Source of the DNA: JBCDBY01 sp039182715
Lineage (GTDB): Bacteria > Planctomycetota > PLA2
Reading direction: 5' to 3'
Length of the DNA: 20,003 nt
Assembly (NCBI GenBank): GCA_039182715.1
Contig: JBCDBY010000043.1
Coordinates: 1 to 20,003, forward strand
Made by a program: the position numbers and the translations under genes. Positions 5,631 through 12,030 of this stretch are shown one piece after another. The notes under the pieces were generated by a model, which saw nothing but the letters and a program-made list of their open reading frames with translations, was not told where the DNA came from and made no database searches. How positions within the stretch are numbered: the first letter of the stretch is position 1; every line of letters starts with the position of its first letter.

Positions 5631-6581
5631 CTAGAACTGCTTCGTAACCCAGTACGAGTAGGACGGATAGATGCCCCGGTGTTCCGAGGGGCGCCATTTC
5701 CATCGCTTATAGCCCCAGATCCACGCCTCGGGCTGTTCGCGAACGTATCGTTCCAGCAGCTGGTTCATGCGGTCGATCGCCCTGGCCACTTCCTCGTCGC
5801 GGTCGTTGTCGTAGTCGATCGGGATGTGGGTCGCCTCCAGGCGGTAGCGCAGGCCCTTCTCCAGCGGCCGCGCGACGATGAAGTAGAGCGGCGCGCCGCG
5901 CCGATGCGCGAAGAAGGGCAGCGTGCCCGACGTCATGACCGGCACGCCGAAGAAGTCGGAGTAGATGCCGCCCTGCTGCGGCAGCACCGACATGTCGATG
6001 ACCGAGCAGACCAGCTCGCCGCGCTTGAGTGCGCCGAGGCACGCCATGACCGCTTCGTCGCGGTAGGCGATGACGTTGCCGGTCAGCTCGCGCTGCTTGC
6101 GGATGTGTCGGTCGACGTAGGGGTTGCGGATCTCGCGTGCCACGACCGTCGCGCGCGGCAGCCCCATCGCGCCCGCGGCGACGTTGAGCATCTCCCACGA
6201 GCCGTAGTGCGCCGTCGCGAGCACCAGCCCTTTGCCTTCGCCCGTGTAGCGGTTGAGCCGCTCTTCGTCCTCCGGCGAGATCTCGAGGTACTTGCGCGCG
6301 CGCTTCGGGTTGAGGCGCTGCGACCAGAGCGTGTCCATCAGCGCGACCGCCTGCAGGCGGGCTCCTTCGCGGAGCACCCGGCCCGCATTCGCCTCGGGCA
6401 GGAACCGGCGCAGGTTCTCCATGCCCGCCTTGCGCACGCGCCGGTCGAACAGGTAGTAGGCGAATCCCAGCCGCCGCCCCACGAAAACGAGCACGCGCCG
6501 GGGCAGCAGCGGCACCACCATCGCGAAGATGCGGTAGAAGACGTACTCGATCCGCTTGCGCAAGCCGTACAGGATACGCAT
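5631..6581 (-). CDS. LpxL/HtrB-type lysophospholipid acyltransferase
   Basis: A 316-residue member of the lipid A late-acyltransferase (HtrB/LpxL/MsbB) family, which transfers acyl chains to lipid A precursors at the inner membrane. The N-terminus has a basic/hydrophobic anchor (LRKRIEYVFYRIFAMVVPLLP). The catalytic HX4E motif is ATAHYGSWEML, with His125 and Glu130. It is followed by VVAREIRNPYVDRHI, then SVIDMSVLPQQGGIYSDFFG, where Gly-rich and FFG blocks match the family, and a C-terminal WIWGYKRWKWRP, like the family's 'W.HrRfK.RP'. The length fits LpxL (about 300). Together with the DUF374 gene at 3195 it suggests lipid A or a related outer-membrane glycolipid. The ATG at 6581 is the first plausible start. 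The gene faces the peptidase gene divergently across 27 bp. Confidence 0.87.
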   Translation of the reverse strand: MRILYGLRKRIEYVFYRIFAMVVPLLPRRVLVFVGRRLGFAYYLFDRRVRKAGMENLRRFLPEANAGRVLREGARLQAVALMDTLWSQRLNPKRARKYLEISPEDEERLNRYTGEGKGLVLATAHYGSWEMLNVAAGAMGLPRATVVAREIRNPYVDRHIRKQRELTGNVIAYRDEAVMACLGALKRGELVCSVIDMSVLPQQGGIYSDFFGVPVMTSGTLPFFAHRRGAPLYFIVARPLEKGLRYRLEATHIPIDYDNDRDEEVARAIDRMNQLLERYVREQPEAWIWGYKRWKWRPSEHRGIYPSYSYWVTKQF

Positions 6582-6608
6582 GCGGTCGCCCCATGGGAGA
6601 ATGCGCGC

Positions 6609-7895
6609 ATGCGAATCCTCCTGGTCCTCCTGCTTGCGGCATCCGCGCTCCTCGGCGGCGACGACGAGGTGCAGGCGGAGGTCGAGCGGCGCTGCAAGGA
6701 GCTCTCCGACGCGATCGAGAAGGTGCTCGGCAAGAAGTTCGAGAAGCCGGTGCCGGTGCAGATCGTCGACGAGGACTTCATCGTCGCGTTCGCGAAGGAT
6801 ATCGACAGGAAGACGACGCCGCGCGGGGTCGTCGAGACCACCACGCGGCTTCACGTGCGACTCAGGCTCGTCGAGCCCGGGTTCGATCTCCGGAAGACCT
6901 ACTTCGAGTTCCTGCGGTCGATGGTCGCCGGGCTCTACGACCCGGACCAGGACCGCTTTTTCGTCGTGCGCAACAAGGTCGATCTCGACGGTCCTTCGTT
7001 CTCGATCACCGCAGCGCACGAACTTGGCCACGCCTACCGGGACGTGGACAAGGACTATTGGAAGCGAGTGCAGGACACCGCTTACGTCGACGAGGACGCC
7101 GCGATCGCCGTCACCTGCCTAGCAGAAGGCGATGCGGAGCTGATCGGAAATGTATTCGGCTCAGGGCTACCGGCTGCGGAGATCACGCCCCGCGTCATCG
7201 CAGCTGCCAAACAGGCGCCGTCTCTGGTCCCGCTCGTCATGAACGACCCCGGGATGAGTCGTTTCCCGCTCTTCATGCGTGAGATGTTCCTGACGCGCTA
7301 CTTCATCGGACAGGCCTTCGCGGCTCAAGTCTTCGAGAAGGGCGGTTGGGACGCGCTCAGCGCTGCATTCGACAACCCTCCCAGGTCGACCGAGCAGATC
7401 CTCCACCCGGAGAAGTACCTCGCGAAGGAGCCGGACGAGCCGACCATCTTCGAGGGCGGCGATCCGTCGAAGGCGCTGGGGGAGGGTTGGCGCACTTCGT
7501 ACGTGAACACCTTCGGTGAGTTTTCCGTGCGGGTCTACTTGACCGAGGCGCTCGGTCGCGCGAGGGCGACCGTCGTCGCCGAAGGATGGGACGGCATGCG
7601 GTATTTCATCTGCGAGAAGAGTGATTCGCCGCTCTTCTTCGGCGCCGTGAGCGAGTGGGATACGGAGCAGGATGCGATCGAGTTCGCGACGGCGTGGGCA
7701 GCCTGGGCGAGCCTCCGGCACAAGACGGCGAACCAGAGCCGGATCTTCGACACGTCCGACGGCCTGGTTGTCGACTCCCCCGATGGACTTGTCGTGATTC
7801 AGCGCATGAAGACTCGTGTTCTTGTGGCGGACGGGGTTCCGGCTGGACGCGTCGACGCGGTCCTGAAAGCGCTCGCTACGGCCAAGCCCAAGTAG
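6609..7895 (+). CDS. Secreted HELGH zinc metallopeptidase-like protein
   Basis: A 428-residue secreted protein with a signal peptide (MRILLVLLLAASALLGG). The zinc-binding HExxH motif is present as AAHELGHAYRD (His137, Glu138, His141). A likely third ligand lies in LAEGDAELIG (Glu173 or Glu177), so it looks like a zincin-type peptidase. The mature N-part (residues 20-130) is mixed alpha/beta and the C-part has strand-rich blocks. Substrate and subfamily are not recognised. Codons up to about residue 170 are almost all G/C-ending like the neighbours, while the stretch from about 7110 on has clearly more A/T-ending codons. The ATG at 6609 is chosen over that at 6601, which is out of frame. GAGAAT lies 6 nt before it. 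Confidence 0.78.
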   Translation: MRILLVLLLAASALLGGDDEVQAEVERRCKELSDAIEKVLGKKFEKPVPVQIVDEDFIVAFAKDIDRKTTPRGVVETTTRLHVRLRLVEPGFDLRKTYFEFLRSMVAGLYDPDQDRFFVVRNKVDLDGPSFSITAAHELGHAYRDVDKDYWKRVQDTAYVDEDAAIAVTCLAEGDAELIGNVFGSGLPAAEITPRVIAAAKQAPSLVPLVMNDPGMSRFPLFMREMFLTRYFIGQAFAAQVFEKGGWDALSAAFDNPPRSTEQILHPEKYLAKEPDEPTIFEGGDPSKALGEGWRTSYVNTFGEFSVRVYLTEALGRARATVVAEGWDGMRYFICEKSDSPLFFGAVSEWDTEQDAIEFATAWAAWASLRHKTANQSRIFDTSDGLVVDSPDGLVVIQRMKTRVLVADGVPAGRVDAVLKALATAKPK

Positions 7896-7899
7896 TTGG

Positions 7900-7905
7900 T
7901 AGTCT
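7900..7905 (+). promoter_or_regulatory. -10 box TAGTCT before the dynamin-like gene
   Basis: TAGTCT ends 9 nt before the GTG at 7915, just after the stop of the peptidase gene. There is no -35 match and no Shine-Dalgarno sequence, as at other leaderless-type starts here. Confidence 0.45.
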
Positions 7906-7914
7906 GTCGCCGCC

Positions 7915-9648
7915 GTGCTGCGCGAAATCCTGCCCCAGGAGGCGCTCGACGCCGTCGAACGCGAACGTGCATTGCTGGCCGAGGTGCGCGCGTTCGCCGA
8001 CGCGTGCGAGCCCGGCGGCCCCGAAGCCGAACGCGTCGGCGAGCTCATCGAGCACCTCGACGAGATGTTCCTGCTCGTCGTCGTCGGCGAGGTGAAGGCG
8101 GGCAAGTCGTCGTTCATCAACGCGCTGTTGCGCGACGACGTCTGTCCCGAGGGACCGCTGCCGCTGACCGATCGCGTGCACGTGCTCGCCCACGGCGAGT
8201 CCAAGGGCTCGGAGGAGACGGCGGAGCACGTCGTGCGGCACTCGCTGCCGCTGGCGCAGCTCGAGCGGCTCAACGTCGTCGACACGCCTGGCACCAACTC
8301 GCCGCTGAAGCGCCACCAGGAGATCACCGAAGCGTTCCTGCCGCGTGCCGACATCGTCTTCTTCGTCACCTCGATCGACTGCCCGCTCACGCAGACCGAG
8401 CTCCAGCTGCTGCGCCGCATCCGGGAGACGTGGCGCAAGGAGATCGCCTGCGTCCTGGCGAAGATCGACATGCACCCGGAGAAGGATCGCGAGATCGTTC
8501 TCGAGTACCTGCAGTCCGCCTTCCAGGAGCACTTGGGCTTCACGCCGCCGGTCTTTCCGGTCTCGTCGCACCTCGCCCGCAAGGCGCACGACGAGAACGA
8601 CGCCGAACTCTTCCAGCGCAGCGGGATCGCCGCCGTCGAGAACTACATCGTCGAGAACCTCTCCGAGGAGCAGCGCATCCAGCTCAAGCTGCGCAGCCCG
8701 CTCGGCACCGTGCTCGACGTGCTCGGTGGCATCGACACCGCTCTCGCCGCGCGTCTGCGCGTCCTCGAGAAGGACTTCGCCGGATGGACCGCCATCCACG
8801 AGCAGGTCGACTTCGCCGCGACGTCGCTGCGCGAGCGCGCCGAGCGCCACCTCACGCCGATCCACGTCTCGTTCGAGAACCTCGAGGCGCGCGGGCGGCG
8901 CTTCCTCAAGGACTCGTTCCGCCTGCGCGGGCTGCCGCTCATCGCCGATGCGACCCGGTTCCGCGAGACGTTCGAGCGCGAGGTGGTGCGCAACACCGCC
9001 GAGGAGATCGAGCAGCAGGTCGAAGAGGCGGCGCGATGGCTGAGCGGCGAGACGAAGGCGCTCTGGGAGCGTTCGCTGGCGCACTTCGAGAAGACGGTTT
9101 CGATCGACCGCTACCGCGACGAGATTCCCGCGGGCCTCGGTCCGCAGTTCGAGCAGACGCGGGAAGAGACGCTCGCGCGGCTCATCGAGGACGCGCGCCA
9201 CAACCTCGAGGGCTGGAGCGTGGAAGGCGAGTGCCAGCGCGTACGCCAGCTGGCGTCGCGCAGCCTCGGCCGCCTGCTCGGCACGCAGGTCGCGGCGGTC
9301 GGCGTCGGCGCGGCGGTCATCGCGACGATCGGCGCCACGGTTGTCAGCTTCGTCGGCGTCCTGCTCGCGGCCGCGACCGCGGTGGGTGGGTTCTTCATTC
9401 TTCCGGCACGGCGGCAGAAGGCGATCGAACAGTTCGAGGCGGGCGTGCGCGCGACGCGCGACGCGGTGATGGAGTCGGTGCGCACGACGATCGCCCAGGA
9501 GGCGGATCGTGCGGCGGCCGCGGTCGTCGACGGGTTTGCGCCGTTCCACGACTTCTACGAGAGCCGCAAGCGCAAGCTGGGCGAACTCAAGACGCGCGGC
9601 GCCGAGCTTCGCGGCTCCGTCCAGGAGCTGCAGGAGCAGCTGCCGTGA
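7915..9648 (+). CDS. Bacterial dynamin-like GTPase
   Basis: A 577-residue dynamin-superfamily GTPase, which hydrolyses GTP and remodels or fuses membranes. G motifs: P-loop GEVKAGKS at residues 58-65, DTPGTNS (G3) at ~123-129 and AKID (G4, in place of NKxD) at 182-185. A helical trunk follows (~215-455). A hydrophobic hairpin at ~460-496 (IATIGATVVSFVGVLL and AAATAVGGFFI) probably inserts into the membrane, as the paddle does in bacterial dynamin-like proteins, and a C-terminal coiled-coil return ends the chain. The size is typical for bacterial dynamins that lack a PH domain. The last codons overlap the GTG of queC, so the two are co-translated. Such proteins often come in pairs; no second one is seen here. 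Confidence 0.9.
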   Translation: MLREILPQEALDAVERERALLAEVRAFADACEPGGPEAERVGELIEHLDEMFLLVVVGEVKAGKSSFINALLRDDVCPEGPLPLTDRVHVLAHGESKGSEETAEHVVRHSLPLAQLERLNVVDTPGTNSPLKRHQEITEAFLPRADIVFFVTSIDCPLTQTELQLLRRIRETWRKEIACVLAKIDMHPEKDREIVLEYLQSAFQEHLGFTPPVFPVSSHLARKAHDENDAELFQRSGIAAVENYIVENLSEEQRIQLKLRSPLGTVLDVLGGIDTALAARLRVLEKDFAGWTAIHEQVDFAATSLRERAERHLTPIHVSFENLEARGRRFLKDSFRLRGLPLIADATRFRETFEREVVRNTAEEIEQQVEEAARWLSGETKALWERSLAHFEKTVSIDRYRDEIPAGLGPQFEQTREETLARLIEDARHNLEGWSVEGECQRVRQLASRSLGRLLGTQVAAVGVGAAVIATIGATVVSFVGVLLAAATAVGGFFILPARRQKAIEQFEAGVRATRDAVMESVRTTIAQEADRAAAAVVDGFAPFHDFYESRKRKLGELKTRGAELRGSVQELQEQLP

Positions 9649-10346
9649 CCGGCGGCCGCGCCGTCGCGCTCCTGAGCGGCGGCATGGATTCGATCGTCGC
9701 GGCCGCGCTCCTGCGCGACGAGGGGTTCGCCCTGCAGACCGTCGCCATCGACTACGGGCAGCGCCATCGCGCCGAGCTCGAAGCCGCTGCCGAACTCGCG
9801 ACCTGGCTGGGGGCCGAGCGCCATCGCGTGCTGCGCGTCGATCTGCGCGCCATCGGCGGCTCCGCGCTCACGGACGAGATCGACGTGCCGACGGAGGGGC
9901 CGGGTGACGCGATCCCGGTGACCTACGTGCCCGCGCGCAACACGATCTTCCTCGCGCTCGCGCTCGGCGTCGCGGAGGTGGAGCAGGCCGACGCCATCGT
10001 GATCGGCGCCAATGCGGTCGACTACTCCGGCTACCCCGATTGCCGGCCCGCCTTCCTCGAGGCGTTCGAACGCCTGGCGGCGGTCGCCACCAAGGCGGGC
10101 CTCGAAGGGCGCGGCCCCGCGATTCGCGCCCCGCTGGTCGATTGGCCCAAGGCCGAGATCGTGCGGCGCGGCGTGGCGTTGGGCGTTCCGTTCGGGCGCA
10201 CGATCTCCTGTTACGCCGCCGATGACGAGGGGCGCGCGTGCGGCGTGTGCGACGCGTGCCGATTGCGTCGGCGCGGCTTCGAGGACGCGGGCGTGGCCGA
10301 TCCGACGCGTTATGCGCCCAAAAAAACGCCGAAAACGCCCTTCTAG
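9645..10346 (+). CDS. queC: 7-cyano-7-deazaguanine synthase QueC
   Basis: A 233-residue QueC, the ATP-dependent ligase that turns 7-carboxy-7-deazaguanine and ammonia into preQ0 on the way to queuosine. It has the PP-loop SGGMDS (residues 11-16), DYGQRHRAEL just after it, VPARNTIFLALA, NAVDYSGYPDCR and the zinc-binding cysteines Cys189, Cys199, Cys202 and Cys205 near the C-terminus. The length fits the family. The usual Gln in SGGQDS is Met here, which also occurs in good family members. The GTG start lies in a GTGA overlap with the dynamin-like gene, with AGGAG about 8 nt before it. queD, queE and queF are not in the window. Confidence 0.95.
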   Translation: MTGGRAVALLSGGMDSIVAAALLRDEGFALQTVAIDYGQRHRAELEAAAELATWLGAERHRVLRVDLRAIGGSALTDEIDVPTEGPGDAIPVTYVPARNTIFLALALGVAEVEQADAIVIGANAVDYSGYPDCRPAFLEAFERLAAVATKAGLEGRGPAIRAPLVDWPKAEIVRRGVALGVPFGRTISCYAADDEGRACGVCDACRLRRRGFEDAGVADPTRYAPKKTPKTPF

Positions 10347-10383
10347 GCCGTCCCGAAGCTTTTTTGGGTCCTCCCCCAATGCT

Positions 10384-10404
10384 AAAAACCGCCCAAACGG
10401 GCGT
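10384..10404 (-). terminator. Possible minus-strand terminator
   Basis: Read on the minus strand: CGCCC, loop GTTT, GGGCG, then G and TTTTT (10403 down to 10384). The stem is only 5 bp. No minus-strand gene is present just upstream, so it might stop antisense reading from the histone locus, or be chance. Confidence 0.3.
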
Positions 10405-10481
10405 AGGAAGCGTTCAGGACGCGTTATTCGCACCGTTCCCGTCTCTCGCGATTGACGCGTGACGGACTTGGAACCCTAAAC

Positions 10482-10486
10482 GGAGG
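10482..10486 (+). promoter_or_regulatory. Strong Shine-Dalgarno GGAGG
   Basis: GGAGG lies 9 nt before the ATG of the histone-like gene and fixes that start over the in-frame TTG at 10487, which would follow the GGAGG directly. It is the best ribosome binding site seen for a first gene in this window. A TTGACG at 10452-10457 may be a -35 element, but no convincing -10 partner was found. Confidence 0.7.
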
Positions 10487-10495
10487 TTGCCCACA

Positions 10496-10741
10496 ATGGC
10501 TGTTCGGAGAAAGACCACCAAGAAGAAGGCGAAGAAGACGGCGCGCCGCCCCGCGCGCAAGCCCGCGCGCGAGGTGCTTTGCGTCGGGAGCAAGGTGAAG
10601 GCGTACATCAAGGCCAACGGCCTCAAGTGCTCGGGCGATCTCATCGAGGCGCTCAGCAACCAGGTCCACGAGACCCTCGACTCCGCCATGGCGCGCTGCC
10701 AGGGCAACAAGCGCAGCACCGTGCGCCCGGTCGACCTTTAG
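10496..10741 (+). CDS. Histone-fold protein with Lys/Arg-rich N-terminal tail
   Basis: An 81-residue DNA-binding protein. Residues 1-27 form a tail in which about half the residues are Lys or Arg (MAVRRKTTKKKAKKTARR, then PARKPARE). The rest looks like the histone fold of archaeal and bacterial histones: SKVKAYIKANG (helix 1), CSGDLIEALSNQVHETLDSA then MARCQGNK (long helix 2), then RSTVRPVDL, the counterpart of the 'RKTIKAEDI' loop with its Arg-Thr pair and Asp. The protein ends there, so helix 3 is missing or minimal. It would be expected to dimerise and coat DNA. A strong ribosome site, a monocistronic layout and a strong terminator suggest high expression. An HMM or structure model would settle the fold. 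Confidence 0.82.
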   Translation: MAVRRKTTKKKAKKTARRPARKPAREVLCVGSKVKAYIKANGLKCSGDLIEALSNQVHETLDSAMARCQGNKRSTVRPVDL

Positions 10742-10754
10742 TCGCCACCCGATC

Positions 10755-10783
10755 TTCGAAGCAGACTTCAGATCGGCTTCGAA
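10755..10783. repeat. 8 bp inverted repeat in the histone gene 3' UTR
   Basis: TTCGAAGC (10755-10762) and GCTTCGAA (10776-10783) with a 13 nt loop. It sits just before, and touches, the terminator hairpin, so the transcript could end in two stacked hairpins. Confidence 0.55.
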
Positions 10784-10817
10784 ACGGGGCGTCGGAGCGA
10801 TCCGACGCCCCGTTTTT
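10782..10817 (+). terminator. Rho-independent terminator of the histone gene
   Basis: A perfect 13 bp GC-rich stem: ACGGGGCGTCGGA (10784-10796), tetraloop GCGA, TCCGACGCCCCGT (10801-10813), followed by TTTT. Flanking A's at 10782-10783 can lengthen the stem with the T-run, so it could also work on the minus strand. It is the clearest terminator in the window. Confidence 0.93.
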
Positions 10818-10853
10818 CGTGACCCGGATCATCGGGCCCCGCGGACATCGGGG

Positions 10854-10859
10854 TATCCT
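10854..10859 (+). promoter_or_regulatory. -10 box TATCCT, leaderless-type
   Basis: TATCCT ends 6 nt before the ATG at 10866. The 17-nt-upstream position holds no -35-like sequence, and no Shine-Dalgarno sequence is possible in the remaining 6 nt. Confidence 0.5.
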
Positions 10860-10865
10860 GCGGGG

Positions 10866-11717
10866 ATGCGCGCGATCGGCCTTCTGCTCCTGTTGGCGGC
10901 CCCCGTCCTTGCGGACGATGCGGCGCTGCGCAAGGAGCTGACCGAGGCGCGCGAGGGCGCGTTCACGATCGGCGGCCGTGCACGCATGATGCGCGCCGTC
11001 GAGTTGGTGCGCGAGAAGGGTGGCGCGGCGGCCCTCGAGCCGACGGCGATGTTCATTCGCGACACGTTCGTCTGGAACGCGCGCACGCAGAAGAGCCTCA
11101 TGGAGATCAAGTCGGAGGGCGCGACGATCTTCCGGCGCATCGAGGAGACGAAGCGCGAGCTGGATCAGCTGCAGCAGCGTCGCCGCGCCGGTGCGACGGG
11201 ACTCGAGGTCGACATCCGCCGCCGCACGGAGCGGCTCAAGAAGGACCGCGCCGACTTCGATCGCATCGTGGGCGAGACGCGCGTCATCGGTCAGGAGTTC
11301 GACGCGATGCTCGCGCTGCGCGAACGCGCGGCGCGCGCGTGCGAGGCCATTCTCGTCCGCATCGACGCCGCGCAGCTCGCCCCCGCCGTCGCGGCGTTGC
11401 GGCGTATCTTCGCGATCGACGATGCAACCTCGTCGCTCATGCTCGTGCGCCTGCTGCGCCAGTCGAAGCGGGCGGAGGTCTCAACCACGCTGCTCGAAAT
11501 GCACGCGCATCCCAAGCTGCCGCCGGCCGCCAAGGTGGAGGCCGCCTGCGCCATCGCCTCGATCGGTGTTCCCGCCGACATGCGCGTGTTGCTGGCTCGG
11601 CTCGACGCCGAACCGGCGCAGGTTCGTACGCGTGTGCTGCACGCTCTCTCGCGCACCGCCCGTCGCAAGCTCGCGTCGATCGACGAAGCGAAGACGTGGG
11701 CGAAGTCCCTTTCCTGA
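10866..11717 (+). CDS. Secreted coiled-coil/helical-repeat protein
   Basis: A 283-residue secreted protein of unknown function. The signal peptide is MRAIGLLLLLAAPVLA, followed by DDAAL. Residues ~75-130 form a strongly charged coiled coil (IFRRIEETKRELDQLQQRR, then RTERLKKDRADFDRIVGE). The C-terminal ~130 residues are short paired helices of HEAT-like look (APAVAALRRIFAIDDATSS, LMLVRLLRQSKRAEVSTTLL, KVEAACAIASIGVPADMRVL), which may serve as a protein-binding surface. No catalytic motif is seen. It has its own TATCCT 6 nt before the ATG and no obvious partner; the following gene is convergent. Confidence 0.7.
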   Translation: MRAIGLLLLLAAPVLADDAALRKELTEAREGAFTIGGRARMMRAVELVREKGGAAALEPTAMFIRDTFVWNARTQKSLMEIKSEGATIFRRIEETKRELDQLQQRRRAGATGLEVDIRRRTERLKKDRADFDRIVGETRVIGQEFDAMLALRERAARACEAILVRIDAAQLAPAVAALRRIFAIDDATSSLMLVRLLRQSKRAEVSTTLLEMHAHPKLPPAAKVEAACAIASIGVPADMRVLLARLDAEPAQVRTRVLHALSRTARRKLASIDEAKTWAKSLS

Positions 11718-11762
11718 ATCGGTCCGGTTCGACTTCGGCGAACCCGACTCGAACTCGACAGG

Positions 11763-11802
11763 CCCTTCTTGATACCGGTGAGCCCTGCTTGATATCGGTG
11801 AG
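11763..11802. repeat. 20 bp tandem duplication
   Basis: Two adjacent 20 bp units (11763-11782 and 11783-11802) share the core TTGATAYCGGTGAG and differ at 2 positions. They lie in the convergent noncoding region, directly before a long palindrome. Their role is unknown; they may bind a protein. Confidence 0.8.
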
Positions 11803-11804
11803 CA

Positions 11805-11824
11805 CGCGCATGCATGCATGCGCG
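11805..11824. repeat. 20 bp perfect palindrome in an alternating purine-pyrimidine run
   Basis: Its centre is GCATGCATGC with CGCG arms. Positions 11802-11826 alternate purine and pyrimidine for 25 bp, which is favourable for Z-DNA or cruciform extrusion under supercoiling. Confidence 0.85.
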
Positions 11825-11832
11825 CGATCGAA

Positions 11833-11917
11833 AAAGGCCCGGGCGCTCCCCGCGTTGGATTTGGAAAAGGGGAAAAGGGAAAAATAGAGGTGGGACGAGA
11901 AGACCCGGGCTTTGTTT
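11833..11917. terminator. Possible bidirectional terminator with long loop
   Basis: AAAGGCCCGGG (11833-11843) can pair with CCCGGGCTTT (11904-11913) with one bulged base and a 60 nt loop. TTTGTTT follows on the plus strand, and TTTTT follows the other arm on the minus strand. It lies between two convergent genes and encloses a purine-rich tract (11863-11884). The rest of the 313 bp gap, to 12030, shows no gene. Confidence 0.35.
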
Positions 11918-12030
11918 CGATATCAATGCCGCTACGAAGTTACATCGGATCGAGAGCGGCGACGTCCTCTTCCCAAAAGCAGGTCGTCAGGTAAGAAGAT
12001 CCCATCCGGTCAAGACGGCGTCAAGAACCG

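Noticed and set aside
7167..8582. Long minus-strand frame of 471 codons
   Set aside because: Antisense across the peptidase and dynamin genes; Ser/Arg-rich with no domain. Such frames are common in high-GC DNA.
7876..9549. Minus-strand frame of 557 codons opposite the dynamin gene
   Set aside because: It mirrors the codon pattern of the real gene and is Arg/Asp/Leu-rich without known motifs. The plus strand has G1, G3 and G4 motifs.
10754..10783. TTCGAAGC inverted repeat as a separate terminator
   Set aside because: No T-run after it; the true terminator is the next hairpin at 10782-10817.
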